The translations under genes and the position numbers were made by a program. This document shows positions 55,553 to 64,000 of a DNA stretch of 64,000 bases, in pieces; positions within the stretch are counted from its first letter, which is position 1, and each line of letters opens with the position of its first letter. The stretch comes from Maricaulis sp047308265 (GTDB lineage: Bacteria > Pseudomonadota > Alphaproteobacteria > Caulobacterales > Maricaulaceae). The stretch covers positions 1 through 64,000 of the forward strand of contig NZ_JBKQWY010000004.1 of the NCBI RefSeq assembly GCF_047308265.1. The letters run 5' to 3'. The notes beneath the pieces were generated by a model. The model was not told where the DNA came from. It was given only the letters and a program-made list of their open reading frames with translations, and searched no databases.

Positions 55553-57549
55553 TCGCGGACCGGCGCGCCGTTTTCAAAGGCATTCCAGACATCGGCCCGC
55601 CAGTTCGGGTCCGGACGCTCGGCCCGCACTTCGAACACCATGCGGTCCATCATCGCCTCGCCATGACGATCCGTGGCGGTGATGGTGGCGACATAGACAC
55701 CCTCGTCCAGATCCGTCGGCAGCAAAGCGCGCCATAGATGGATATTGCGATCTGCGACCGAGCCTTGCGGCTGCGGTACCATGGGTGACCCGCCCCGGCG
55801 GCTATAGGGCTGATAGCCTTGCGTATTGGGCGTGCCTGACCGGCTCTCGATGGCATAACGTGCGACCACCAACTGACGTTGGGTGGCAAACGGATCCGCA
55901 TAGGCGGCGCCGATCCGTGCGGCCTCGCCCTCGGCCTCCTGGGTGCGCACCATCTCGATGACCTCGCCCGTATTGAGCGTCAGGCTCACCTCAGTTGCAC
56001 TGTCGGCCATGAAGATATTGGCTGTGATATAGCTCTGGGCCGCCAGGTCTTGCGGTGTGAGGATTTTCACATCCGGCAGATCGTACAGGCTCACCGGCGG
56101 CACCGGATCACGCTCGGCGCGTGGTTCACGGCGCCAGGCATTGATGGCATCAAACCAGGCGCGGAAGTCCGGTGTATTGACCGACAGCCACATGGCGCGT
56201 TCACGACCCATGTTCGCGGCATGGAATTGCTCGCGGAAATCCCCGGTCTCGTCGAAATTCAGCTCGACCCAGCCTCGCGGTGCGCCCAGACGCCCCAGCG
56301 ACATCGGCGTGCCATGCACATCCAGGTCACCATTGTACCAGCCTCCCGACACGGCACCGGCCACGATGTGGCGGAAGGGCAAGGCCTCCACATTCACCGC
56401 CTCGGTCCAGGCATCAAACCGGTCGCCCGGCGCCAGGTTTTCCAGCGTATGGGTATGACCGGACAAAGACAGCGCATGACGGTCTTCGACCAGCGCATAG
56501 AGCTCGGTCACATTATCGGTCTGGTGCGCGGTTGTGGTCTGGTCGACATAGGACACAAACGGAATGTGATGGGCGAAGACAAAGGTGTGGTCCTCATCGG
56601 TCAAGGCATTGAGCGCCTCGACAAAGGCCATCTGATTGTCAGTGATCCGCGCATTGTAACGCTTGCGCTCATCCTCCAGGCAGAATTCACGACCCGGCAT
56701 CTGCGCGTCATCTCCCGCACACGGATAGACGACATTGTCCAGGATCACGAACGTCACCTGGCCCATCTCGAAGGCGTAATAATTGGGGCCATAGAGATTG
56801 CGCCAGCTATCGGCACTGTCGGCATCACTGTCGGCGTCGAAATCGAAATCATGATTGCCATGCACCCACCACTGGGTGGCACCGACCGTGCCCCAGATCT
56901 CGGAGAGACGCGGGATCAGGCCCAGATCATCACCGACGACATCACCCACAGCCACCAGGCAATCCACAGCGCCCTCGCCCCGGTCAATCATGTCATCGAC
57001 CGAGCTGTCGCGCATGAAGGAGACTTCGGTATGCGTATAGGTCTGTACATCACCCAGCACGCCGCAGGTAAACGTATCCCCGATCTCGCTCTCGATGATC
57101 GGGAAATTGATCGCGGCCGGCAGGGCGCCCGTCGGGGCCAGTCCGCCAAAACGCAAGGGTTTCGGGCTGCCTTCCGGTTTGTGCTCATAGGCAAATTGCG
57201 GCACCCAGTGCGCATTGGTCGGCACACGCCAGCCCGACGGCTGGATCACAAAGACCGACATGTCATCACGCACCGGCAGGGCATAGGCGCCCGACGCATC
57301 CGTGCGCACGATCTCGCGGCCATTGGAGACCATGACACCGCTTACACCGGCTTCTTCGGCCTGACGGACACCATCGCGATTGATATCGTTGAAGACATGG
57401 CCGGTCACGCTGTCGCGCGCCACACCCTCATCGCTGGCCGCTATGACCTCGATATCCGCGATGTAAGGGGTTTGCTGGGCCTCGGCAGAGGCGAGGAAGA
57501 CGGCAGGGCCAAGCAGCGCTGCGCAGACGTACATGCCGGAACGGGTCAT
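55549..57549 (-). CDS. Exported calcineurin-like phosphoesterase with N- and C-terminal domains
   Basis: A 666-residue protein with a signal peptide (M-T-R-S-G-M-Y-V-C, A-S-A-E-A). An N-terminal beta-domain (about 45-135, G-H-V-F-N-D-I-N-R-D-G) resembles the MetallophosN/SdrD-type fold, the middle domain carries the metal motifs G-D-V (V-L-G-D-V-Q), G-D-V-V-G-D-D, G-N-H-D, A-H-H and S-G-H-T-H, and the C-terminal domain is MetallophosC-like. It binds two metal ions. Substrate may be a cell-wall phosphate or nucleotide; unresolved. The 3' end overlaps the convergent ThuA-like gene by 4 bp. Confidence 0.9.
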   Translation of the reverse strand: MTRSGMYVCAALLGPAVFLASAEAQQTPYIADIEVIAASDEGVARDSVTGHVFNDINRDGVRQAEEAGVSGVMVSNGREIVRTDASGAYALPVRDDMSVFVIQPSGWRVPTNAHWVPQFAYEHKPEGSPKPLRFGGLAPTGALPAAINFPIIESEIGDTFTCGVLGDVQTYTHTEVSFMRDSSVDDMIDRGEGAVDCLVAVGDVVGDDLGLIPRLSEIWGTVGATQWWVHGNHDFDFDADSDADSADSWRNLYGPNYYAFEMGQVTFVILDNVVYPCAGDDAQMPGREFCLEDERKRYNARITDNQMAFVEALNALTDEDHTFVFAHHIPFVSYVDQTTTAHQTDNVTELYALVEDRHALSLSGHTHTLENLAPGDRFDAWTEAVNVEALPFRHIVAGAVSGGWYNGDLDVHGTPMSLGRLGAPRGWVELNFDETGDFREQFHAANMGRERAMWLSVNTPDFRAWFDAINAWRREPRAERDPVPPVSLYDLPDVKILTPQDLAAQSYITANIFMADSATEVSLTLNTGEVIEMVRTQEAEGEAARIGAAYADPFATQRQLVVARYAIESRSGTPNTQGYQPYSRRGGSPMVPQPQGSVADRNIHLWRALLPTDLDEGVYVATITATDRHGEAMMDRMVFEVRAERPDPNWRADVWNAFENGAPVRD

Positions 57550-57660
57550 CGGGCCGGATCCTTATCACAAGTGGAAGGTATGTGGGCCCTGAGCTAGCAG
57601 GATCACGTGACAGGTCTGCGAAATGGGGGACAAACAGCGGGGGAAAGCGGACAAAGAAAA

Positions 57661-57679
57661 AGCCCCGCCAGGCGGGGCT
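57661..57679 (-). terminator. Rho-independent terminator of tRNA-Leu
   Basis: A perfect 9-bp stem agccccgcc (57661-57669) with ggcggggct (57671-57679) and a one-base loop. On the minus strand it is followed by T residues (complement of aaaagaaaa), 35 bp after the tRNA 3' end. Confidence 0.8.
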
Positions 57680-57713
57680 TGTCTCGTCAGTCAGCTCTCA
57701 AGCTGGACCTTCT

Positions 57714-57800
57714 TGGTGCGGTCGAGAAGACTCGAACTTCCACGGGTTTTACCCCACAGCGACCTCAACGCTGCGCGTCTACCAATTCCGCCACGACCGC
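57714..57800 (-). tRNA. tRNA-Leu (anticodon GAG)
   Basis: Read on the minus strand: the acceptor 5' part gcggtcg pairs fully with cgaccgc at the 3' side, the anticodon stem cagcg/cgctg encloses ttgaggt, giving anticodon GAG (codon CTC/CTT, Leu), a long variable arm follows, the T loop is ttcgagt, and CCA is encoded (57714-57716). About 87 bases. It lies alone, upstream of the terminator. Confidence 0.95.
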
Positions 57801-57874
57801 ACGTGAAGGAGGCGCGGAGATAACAGCTCGGTTCTCACTTGTGAAGGGGATTTCTCAGAGCTTTATGCAGTCAA

Positions 57875-58123
57875 TCAGGCTGCGGCGAAGAATTCATTGG
57901 CATCGGCGGCTTCCGTGATCGAAATTGCGATACGATCGCCCTGAATGATCACTTCCCCGCGCGCAATCGGGTGGTTATTGGCCAGAATCCACACCTGGTC
58001 ATCCTCGCCCGAATCGAGGGGAATCACGGCACCCCGGCCCATGCGCAGGAATTGCTGAATCGGCATTTTTGACCGTCCCAGAAGGACGGCAATTTCGATT
58101 TCAACAGCACCGAGCTGACTCAC
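57875..58123 (-). CDS. fliN: FliN-like SpoA-domain protein
   Basis: An 82-residue protein consisting almost only of a SpoA domain, as in FliN, the flagellar motor-switch C-ring protein. E-I-E-I-A-V-L-L-G-R-S-K-M-P-I-Q-Q-F-L and R-G-A-V-I-P-L-D, then I-A-R-G-E-V-I-I-Q-G-D, match the family. GTG 58123 has AGGAG 7 bases upstream and is chosen. It sits alone between tRNA-Leu and lipB, with no flagellar genes near; the gene symbol is tentative because it may be a second FliN-like copy. Confidence 0.82.
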   Translation of the reverse strand: MSQLGAVEIEIAVLLGRSKMPIQQFLRMGRGAVIPLDSGEDDQVWILANNHPIARGEVIIQGDRIAISITEAADANEFFAAA

Positions 58124-58205
58124 ACGCTTCTCCTGAACTTGCCGTGGCGGATATGACACCCGATGTTTGACCCATTCGGTTTCTTGAAGGTTAAGGCGGG
58201 CGGAT

Positions 58206-58928
58206 ATGTCATTAACAGATTCGAAGACGGCCACGCACGACGCGCGCACAGGCCTGCCGCCCGTTGACTGGTGCGTCTCGCCGGAGCGCGTGCCCTATGA
58301 ACCCGCGCTCGCCTTCATGGAAGACCGGGTGGCGCAGATCCAGGCCGGCACTGCGGGCGAAATGGTCTGGCTGCTCGAACACCCTCCCCTTTACACCGCC
58401 GGCACCAGTTCCAAGCCGGAAGATCTGCTGATGCCCGATCGCTTCCCGGTTTATGAGGCCGGACGCGGCGGCGAATACACCTATCACGGGCCCGGCCAGC
58501 GCGTGGCTTATATCATGCTGGACCTGACCCGGCGCGGCCGCGATGTGCGCAAATTTGTGACCCATATGGAGAACTGGCTGATCGCCACGGCCGCCCAGTT
58601 CGGCGTGGAGGCGGGTCAGCGCGAGGGCCGAGTGGGCGTGTGGGTCGATCGCGGCCAGGGGCGCGAAGACAAGATCGCGGCCATTGGTGTGCGTCTGCGC
58701 CGCTGGGTGTCCTTCCACGGCATATCCTTCAATGTCGCCCCGGACCTGGACCATTTCCGGGGCATCACACCGTGCGGCATCGATAATCCACTCTATGGCG
58801 TGACCAGTCTGGAAGACCTGGGCAAGCCTGTCTCGATGACAGATTTCGACGCGGCCCTGCACCTGGCCTTTACAGATATATTCGGGGCGGTCCGCGCCTG
58901 CGAACCGCCCCGTTTTCAAGACCGGTAA
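58206..58928 (+). CDS. lipB: Octanoyltransferase LipB
   Basis: Transfers octanoate from acyl carrier protein to lipoyl domains, the first step of protein lipoylation. The 240-residue protein has the G-G-E-Y-T-Y-H-G-P-G-Q motif, Lys156 in D-K-I-A-A-I-G-V and the nucleophile Cys190 in I-T-P-C-G-I. ATG 58206 follows AAGGCGGGCGG. It is divergent from fliN, with 82 bp between starts. Confidence 0.96.
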   Translation: MSLTDSKTATHDARTGLPPVDWCVSPERVPYEPALAFMEDRVAQIQAGTAGEMVWLLEHPPLYTAGTSSKPEDLLMPDRFPVYEAGRGGEYTYHGPGQRVAYIMLDLTRRGRDVRKFVTHMENWLIATAAQFGVEAGQREGRVGVWVDRGQGREDKIAAIGVRLRRWVSFHGISFNVAPDLDHFRGITPCGIDNPLYGVTSLEDLGKPVSMTDFDAALHLAFTDIFGAVRACEPPRFQDR

Positions 58929-58947
58929 TCCAAAAACCCTCGAGCGC

Positions 58948-59718
58948 TTACGCCTCGGGTTTCTTCTCGTCTTCGCTGTCACTGGCCGAAGCGTCTTCCG
59001 CTGGAGCGTCTTCCGCTGGAGCCTCTTCCGTTGGAACCTCTTCAGCCGGAGTGTCTTCAGCCGGAGTGTCCTCAGCCGGAGCCTCTTCAGCCGGAGTGTC
59101 CTCAGCCGGAGTGTCCTCAGCCGGAGCCTCTTCAGCAGGTGTCTCTTCTGCCGCTGGCGGATAGAGAGGCGTTTGCGCGGTTGCGGCCGTATCAACAGTG
59201 CCGCCCGCGCTGCGCATGGTCGCAAACCACACAGCAAACAGAGCGATGACAGCCCAGAAGGCGATGTAAGACGGCAGCGCCGCAGCGGCCAGCATGGTTT
59301 CAGCCGCCTCCGGATTGGAGACCATCCATTCCTCGAAACCCGACTGGAAGCCCGGATCATTCACGCTCTCGCTGAACTCCTGCATGTCCGAGGTATCGAT
59401 GCCATTCTCCTCGGCGAATTCAAGCATCAGATTCCAGCTGCCAAGGCCAAAACCGACCGCCGAACCGATACCCTTGACAACAATGGCCAGGATAACCGGC
59501 AGGAAGGCCAGACCCATGCCACGCGAGGCATGGCGGCGGCGATTGGCAAACAGGCAGAAGGTCACATACCAGACCAGGGCCATGCCCAGCAGCGCCACGG
59601 AACCATCGAGCAGGGTGATGCGGAAATAGTCCAGCACAGCCAGCAGGATCAGACCCAGCACAAACGCGGCCGTCGACGCACGCAGGCTGGGAACAAACAG
59701 AACGAGCGGATTCATCAT
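58948..59718 (-). CDS. Membrane protein with repetitive PAE(E/D) tail
   Basis: A 256-residue protein: three to four N-terminal hydrophobic segments (residues 5-60, 70-95, 150-170), a hydrophilic loop, then a tail of about 80 residues made of the five-residue unit P-A-E-(E/D)-(A/T). The tail is coded by eleven 15-bp units at 58991-59155. The tail is strongly acidic and likely unstructured. Function is unknown. The start could be either of two adjacent ATGs (59718/59715), after GGGGGAA. It is downstream of pccA on the same strand. Confidence 0.8.
   Translation of the reverse strand: MMNPLVLFVPSLRASTAAFVLGLILLAVLDYFRITLLDGSVALLGMALVWYVTFCLFANRRRHASRGMGLAFLPVILAIVVKGIGSAVGFGLGSWNLMLEFAEENGIDTSDMQEFSESVNDPGFQSGFEEWMVSNPEAAETMLAAAALPSYIAFWAVIALFAVWFATMRSAGGTVDTAATAQTPLYPPAAEETPAEEAPAEDTPAEDTPAEEAPAEDTPAEDTPAEEVPTEEAPAEDAPAEDASASDSEDEKKPEA
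58991..59155. repeat. 15-bp tandem minisatellite within a coding region
   Basis: Eleven units of 15 bp, consensus gcctcttcagccgga with variants (gtgtcttcagccgga, gtgtcctcagccgga, gcgtcttccgctgga). In-frame units keep the P-A-E-x-x codons, so copy number changes would preserve the reading frame. Confidence 0.9.
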
Positions 59719-59760
59719 TTCCCCCAGAAAAAACCCAAGATGTGTCTTATGGACCGAGGC

Positions 59761-61770
59761 CTATTCGAATTCCAGCATCAATTCGTCTGCAGCCACCGAT
59801 TGTGACGGCTCGATCCTAATCGCCTTCACCGTGCCATCCTTCTCGGCGCGGATGACGTTTTCCATTTTCATGGCTTCCATCACCAGCAACGCCTCTCCGG
59901 CCTTCACATCCTGGCCGACCTCGACATCCACCGAGACAATAAGGCCTGGCATCGGGCTGATAACCAGCTTGCTAGTATCGGCCTTTTCCTTTTCCGGAAG
60001 GCGCGCGAAAAGATCCGCAGCCTTGGCCGAACACACCCGTGCGGTCGCCTGATAACCGCGATGGCGCATCTGGAAACCGTCCTCGCCCGGCTTGCTGCCA
60101 ATACAGAACTCAACCCCGTCGAGCGCGCCATCAAACAGGAATTGTCCCGGACGCCAGCTCGTATCGAGTGTCAGATGATCGGCATTGAGCGAGGGGACCC
60201 AGATCCGCGCGGAACCTTCCTCATGCATCTCGATCTCCACCTCGAACCGGCGACCATCGAGCAGAACCGACCATTCCCGCGTGGTCTCTGCACTGAGCGG
60301 GGAAATGCGCCCGGACACATGTTCGGCCCGGCGGGTCAGGACTTCTTGCATATAGGCCGACGCGGCCGCCATCTGCAGTAATTGATCCTCGCGCGGGGCT
60401 GTGCCGGCAAAACCGTCGGGGAAGTGTTCCCCGATATAGCCTGTATGAATACGGCCGGAGCGGAAATCCGCCTCTTCCAGCACGGCGGACAGGAAGGGCG
60501 CATTCGATTGCAGCCCCTCGATATACAAACGGTCGAGCGCAGCATTGAGTGTGTCGATCGCGATTTCGCGGGTCTCGCCATACCCGATCACCTTGGCGAT
60601 CATCGGATCATAGAACAGCGAGATCTCGTCACCCTCGCGCACGCCGCTATCAATGCGCAACTCGCCCGCGCCCAAAGCGCCCGGAGCGGCCATTTCATAG
60701 CGTTTGAGGCGACCGATGGAGGGCAGGAAGGAACGATAGGGATCTTCGGCATACAGGCGGGCTTCCACGGCCCAGCCCTTAATGCCCACATCACGCTGCG
60801 CCACGTCGAGCGGCAAACCGGCTGCCGAGCGGATCATCTGTTCCACCAGGTCGAGACCACAGGTCAGTTCGGTGACCGGGTGTTCCACCTGCAGGCGGGT
60901 ATTCATCTCCAGGAAGTAGAAATTCTTGTCCTTGTCGACAATAAATTCCACCGTCCCGGCGCTGTCATAGTCCACTGCGGCCGCCAGGGCGACAGCCTGG
61001 GCACCCATCGCATCGCGGGTTTTGGCGTCCAGGAAGGGCGATGGCGCCTCTTCGAGAACTTTCTGATTGCGGCGCTGGACCGAACATTCGCGCTCATTGA
61101 GATGGATCACATGTCCATGCTTGTCGCCCAGGACCTGGATCTCGATATGACGCGGTTCCTCGACAAATTTCTCGATCAGGATGCGGTCATCGCCAAAGGC
61201 CGACTTGGCCTCGTTCCGCGCGGCAACAAATCCCTCGCGCACCTCGTCTTCGGACCGGGCAATGCGCATGCCCTTGCCGCCGCCGCCGGCAGACGCCTTG
61301 AGCATGACGGGATATCCGATCGCCTTGGCCGCCGCGAGCGCGGTGTCGACATCGCTGATCTCGCCATCGGCACCGGGAATGGTGGACACGCCCGACTTGG
61401 CCGCCAATTGCTTGGAGCGGATCTTGTCGCCCATCGCCTCGATGGCTTTCACATTCGGTCCGATCCAACCGATGCCGGCCTTTTCCAGGGCCGCCGGGAA
61501 AGACGGGTTTTCCGACAGGAAACCAAAACCGGGATGCACGGCCTGGGCGCCGGTTTCACGACAGGCATCGAGAATCTTGTCGAGCTGGAGATAGCTTTCA
61601 CCCGGAGCTGGAGGACCGATAAACACGGCCTCATCCGCCATTTCTACGGCCAAGCTGTCAGCATCCGCCTCGGAATACACCGCGACCGTCTGGATCCCCA
61701 GGCGCTGGCAGGTCTTGATCACGCGGACTGCAATCTCGCCCCGGTTGGCGATCAGGATTTTCTCGAACAT
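59761..61770 (-). CDS. pccA: Propionyl-CoA carboxylase alpha subunit
   Basis: A 669-residue biotin carboxylase with a C-terminal biotinyl domain, carboxylating propionyl-CoA to methylmalonyl-CoA together with PccB. The start M-F-E-K-I-L-I-A-N-R-G-E-I-A, the Gly loop S-A-G-G-G-G-K-G-M, E-M-N-T-R-L-Q-V-E-H and the biotin site A-M-K-M-E-N are clear; the length and the C-terminal B-T domain segment fit PCC alpha (E. coli AccC is shorter). No pccB gene is in the window. A methylcrotonyl-CoA role is less likely because a separate alpha subunit sits beside mccB. Confidence 0.9.
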   Translation of the reverse strand: MFEKILIANRGEIAVRVIKTCQRLGIQTVAVYSEADADSLAVEMADEAVFIGPPAPGESYLQLDKILDACRETGAQAVHPGFGFLSENPSFPAALEKAGIGWIGPNVKAIEAMGDKIRSKQLAAKSGVSTIPGADGEISDVDTALAAAKAIGYPVMLKASAGGGGKGMRIARSEDEVREGFVAARNEAKSAFGDDRILIEKFVEEPRHIEIQVLGDKHGHVIHLNERECSVQRRNQKVLEEAPSPFLDAKTRDAMGAQAVALAAAVDYDSAGTVEFIVDKDKNFYFLEMNTRLQVEHPVTELTCGLDLVEQMIRSAAGLPLDVAQRDVGIKGWAVEARLYAEDPYRSFLPSIGRLKRYEMAAPGALGAGELRIDSGVREGDEISLFYDPMIAKVIGYGETREIAIDTLNAALDRLYIEGLQSNAPFLSAVLEEADFRSGRIHTGYIGEHFPDGFAGTAPREDQLLQMAAASAYMQEVLTRRAEHVSGRISPLSAETTREWSVLLDGRRFEVEIEMHEEGSARIWVPSLNADHLTLDTSWRPGQFLFDGALDGVEFCIGSKPGEDGFQMRHRGYQATARVCSAKAADLFARLPEKEKADTSKLVISPMPGLIVSVDVEVGQDVKAGEALLVMEAMKMENVIRAEKDGTVKAIRIEPSQSVAADELMLEFE

Positions 61771-61914
61771 TCAATTGCTCCCCAAGGCCGCCGGTTCTCT
61801 ACCGGTCCGATTTGCGAACGGGTTTAAACGGTTGCGCGTGTACCGGGCAAGCGATCTTGCCATGGGAAACCGGTCCGCCGGCTTGGATAAAGGTCGAACA
61901 GAGCGATGTTTGCG

Positions 61915-62421
61915 CTATCTGCGCGGTCTTCGGTGACCGTGTGTGTCCTCATCCCCGTCTTCATCCCCGTTGTCGTCTTCGTCCAGCAGATCAATCCAGC
62001 GGATCTCGGCGCGAAACAGGCGTCCGACCACGGTGACCAGAAAGGCCGTCGACCAGCCAATCAGAAGAAAGCCGTTAAAGCCCTCCACAGAGGCGATCAG
62101 GCGCCATTCGGATTCGATGATCACATCGCCATATCCCAGCGTGGTGAATGTGGTGGTCGAGAAATAAAGCGCATCCTCGAAATCGGTGAACAGGCCCAGC
62201 GCCCGGTAAAGACCGGCATAGGCCCAGATCTCGATCGTGTGGATGAGGAACAGGCCCATCACCGTAGCAACCGTATACGTGACGATGCGCAAGGCCCCGG
62301 TCACCCTGGCGATCTGGTGTTTGCGCTTGCCCATGATCGAGATCATCGCCACCAGGCCCACCGTGTGAATGACCACCGTGGCAATCGCCATCAGGCTGGC
62401 CACAACAAGCGCGATGATCAT
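61915..62421 (-). CDS. Ion channel of the two-transmembrane potassium type
   Basis: A 168-residue membrane protein with the potassium filter T-L-G-Y-G-D-V in the pore loop of Ion_trans_2, preceded by F-S-T-T-T-F-T. There are four hydrophobic segments (two in the N-terminal half, two around the pore). The C-terminus is rich in Asp, Gly and His and may be regulatory or disordered. ATG 62421 has GGAG upstream; the frame extends upstream without a good start. Confidence 0.85.
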   Translation of the reverse strand: MIIALVVASLMAIATVVIHTVGLVAMISIMGKRKHQIARVTGALRIVTYTVATVMGLFLIHTIEIWAYAGLYRALGLFTDFEDALYFSTTTFTTLGYGDVIIESEWRLIASVEGFNGFLLIGWSTAFLVTVVGRLFRAEIRWIDLLDEDDNGDEDGDEDTHGHRRPRR

Positions 62422-62529
62422 GACGGATCTCCTGACCGCACGCCGGTTGCGCGCATTTGCCGGTTTCACTCTCACCCTCATCGGGCTAGGTGTGAAGGTT
62501 CAGATCACCAGATTCCCCAGGATCGCGCC

Positions 62530-63396
62530 ATGAGCAAGCCCATCTACGCCCTGTCCTCCATTGCCCGCCCGCTGGAACCGCAATACCCGACCAATCTGGC
62601 CATGCTGATCCTCCTGCCGATCATCGCCGTGGTGTTTGGCGGTCTGAGCGTAGCACTCAATGGGTCGGGCCTGCTTGATGCAGCGCTGGACGGGGTCTGG
62701 ATGATGCTGGCCGGATTTGTCGTCTGGGCCATGGGCCGCGAGATCGATCCCGATCGCAATGCCACCGCCTTCATCGCCCTGCCGGTCTTTCTGATCGCCG
62801 CGTCACTGGGCCAGGACCATGCCCTGCTCACCGCCGCCGCCACTCTCATGGCCATGCGCGTGGTCAATCGCTGTGTCGGCAATCCGCTGCGCGCGGGCGA
62901 CCGGTTTCTCGTCACCGCCCTGGCGGCGGGATCAGTCTTTGTCGACGGCATGTGGGCCATGGGCCTCGTGGTCGCCATCGCCCTGGCGCTCGACACCCTG
63001 TTTGACCGCAAGCAAACCCTCAACCTGGTGTTCGCCATGATCAGCCTGTCCTTTTCCGCCTGGCACCTGATCGAGGTGGAGGGCGATTTCGCCGCCCTCA
63101 CGCTGGACCGTGTGATGGCGCTCGACACAACACAGATGGCGGTGACCGGCGCTCTCCTGGCGCTGGGCCTGGTCTTTGTTCTCATCCTGCCCGCGCTGAA
63201 AAGCGTGGGTGATGCAACAGGTCAGCCGCTCTCACGACCGCGCGTACGCGGGGGCGGTGTGATCCTGCTTCTGGCCGCGGCGGCCTCCACCCTCGCCCCG
63301 GTTCAGGCCAATGGCACGGTCTGGCTGGAAGTCTCCGCGCTCTACGCCGTCATTGTGGGGTTTGTGCTGGGCCGTTTCTGGCCTCAACGTGGATGA
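62530..63396 (+). CDS. Polytopic membrane protein of unknown function
   Basis: A 288-residue protein with about eight hydrophobic segments, the first beginning after M-S-K-P-I-Y-A-L-S-S-I-A-R-P-L. Segment R-E-I-D-P-D-R-N-A-T-A and repeated G-x-x-x-A/G patterns in the helices are seen, but no recognised family. The open frame continues far upstream, but ATG 62530 starts the protein because the region before it overlaps the channel gene. Ends near 63396. Confidence 0.72.
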   Translation: MSKPIYALSSIARPLEPQYPTNLAMLILLPIIAVVFGGLSVALNGSGLLDAALDGVWMMLAGFVVWAMGREIDPDRNATAFIALPVFLIAASLGQDHALLTAAATLMAMRVVNRCVGNPLRAGDRFLVTALAAGSVFVDGMWAMGLVVAIALALDTLFDRKQTLNLVFAMISLSFSAWHLIEVEGDFAALTLDRVMALDTTQMAVTGALLALGLVFVLILPALKSVGDATGQPLSRPRVRGGGVILLLAAAASTLAPVQANGTVWLEVSALYAVIVGFVLGRFWPQRG

Positions 63397-63441
63397 GCGC
63401 AGGGAGAGGCCGCCCCTCCCCCACCGCCAGCGAAGCGCCGA

Positions 63442-64000
63442 TCAGTCTCCACCCGCAAACACGCCCGCCAGCGGGATCGCGACCTGGTCCAGACCCGGCC
63501 CGTCCAGATTCCCGGTGACGGCGATGGTGAGTTGCGGCTCCACCAGGACAAACAGGAAGGAGCGTCCGCCCGGAGAGCCTCCGGAATGGGCCACAAAACG
63601 CACACCAAAATCGGGATCGATATCCGTCCCCATGCCGTAGACATAGGCAAAACCCTGGGCATCCTCATGGGCGCGCGGCTCGAACAGGGTCTCCATACGC
63701 TCCACAGGCACGATCTCGCCAGCGGCCAGGCTTGCGCCCATCGCAGCCAGATCCCGCGAGGACATGAGCAGTCCGCCGCCGCCAAACTTGCATTCCGCCG
63801 AGAGCGGCAGGGCCTGCCACGCCCCGTCCTCGCCATACCAGGTGACGGCCTTGTCGGCGTCCTCTTGGTCGGCCCGGGCGCGATAATGCTCACCCAGAAC
63901 CGCCTCCAGAGCCGCATCAAAACTCGCCTCGCCGGTGATCTGGACCAGGAGATGGCTGGCCAGGACAAAGCCATAAGTGGTGTAGCCATAACCCGTGCCC
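63442..64000 (-). CDS. Serine hydrolase of the beta-lactamase family (3' part)
   Basis: The frame is open to the right edge, so the N-terminus, with the expected S-x-x-K motif, lies outside. Visible: G-Y-T-T-Y-G-F-V-L-A near the edge, matching the Y-x-N-type motif but with Thr in place of Asn, G-G-G-L-L-M-S-S-R-D-L-A, and H-S-G-G-S-P-G-G, matching the third (H/K-T/S-G) motif. This pattern fits class C beta-lactamase-related esterases and DD-peptidases. Specific substrate cannot be given. Confidence 0.8.
   Translation of the reverse strand, partial: GTGYGYTTYGFVLASHLLVQITGEASFDAALEAVLGEHYRARADQEDADKAVTWYGEDGAWQALPLSAECKFGGGGLLMSSRDLAAMGASLAAGEIVPVERMETLFEPRAHEDAQGFAYVYGMGTDIDPDFGVRFVAHSGGSPGGRSFLFVLVEPQLTIAVTGNLDGPGLDQVAIPLAGVFAGGD

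Noticed and set aside
58991..59155. CRISPR-like array
   Set aside because: The repeats are 15 bp without spacers and lie inside an open reading frame, so they are a coding minisatellite.
60382..61827. A 481-codon frame on the plus strand
   Set aside because: Antisense to pccA, which is confidently identified.

Overview
The window is high-GC chromosomal DNA from an alphaproteobacterium. It carries the stalked/budding-type cell-cycle set: the DivK-PleD pair, the division-site ATPase MipZ, and a SpmX-type polarity protein. With a ClpS-ClpA pair, a zinc-finger Pol IV and a PlsY-DprA-TopA-RNase R run, this suggests the Caulobacterales/Maricaulales/Hyphomonadales group, most likely a marine Maricaulis/Oceanicaulis-like genus. 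The genus is inference. No phage, insertion sequence, CRISPR array or rRNA was seen. One tRNA gene, tRNA-Leu(GAG), was found.

Layout. 0-2 kb: 5'-truncated repeat/membrane protein. 1.9-11.2 kb (+): pyrB and a catalytically degenerate dihydroorotase, then plsY, dprA, topA and rnr, closely packed. 11.2-13.4 kb (+): Nudix hydrolase, MFS transporter, rpmG. 13.4-15.1 kb (-): divK-pleD. 15.3-18.2 kb (+): ROK sugar kinase overlapping dinB, then a RidA protein. 18.2-23 kb: an SDR (-), then a FemAB-like acyltransferase, a HIT protein and a coupled AAA+ ATPase/TPR-membrane pair (+). 23-25.7 kb: a small exported protein and a DUF2306 membrane protein (-), divergent from a membrane-bound AraC regulator. 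25.9-29.4 kb (-): clpS-clpA and a phasin. 29.6-32.8 kb: an envelope/division neighbourhood with a DacC-type carboxypeptidase with SPOR domain, a membrane J-domain protein coupled to mipZ, and a SPOR lipoprotein. 32.8-36.9 kb: panC, glutamine cyclotransferase, DUF1489, a periplasmic protein, and a cupin/JmjC-like protein.

37-48.3 kb: leucine (Liu) degradation genes on the minus strand (mccA, methylglutaconyl-CoA hydratase, mccB, isovaleryl-CoA dehydrogenase), interleaved with a DUF817 protein, two related small membrane proteins, a SOUL protein, and on the plus strand an exported protein and a cyclic-nucleotide-domain patatin. 48.4-50.9 kb (-): very long SpmX. 51-57.5 kb: kelch protein, mgtE, a polytopic membrane protein, a ThuA-like lipoprotein and a three-domain metallophosphoesterase. 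57.7-64 kb: tRNA-Leu, a lone FliN-like protein, lipB, a membrane protein with a 15-bp minisatellite, pccA, a two-pore-loop-type potassium channel subunit, a membrane protein and a 3'-partial serine hydrolase.

How the genes may work together. DivK, PleD, SpmX and MipZ are parts of one known polarity/division circuit, although they sit about 10-35 kb apart. The Liu enzymes convert isovaleryl-CoA to HMG-CoA; PccA would feed propionyl-CoA to methylmalonyl-CoA. PyrB probably uses the degenerate dihydroorotase as a structural partner, so an active PyrC should lie elsewhere. Start codons were chosen from Shine-Dalgarno spacing and family-typical N-termini. All functional names come from reading motifs, not from database searches.
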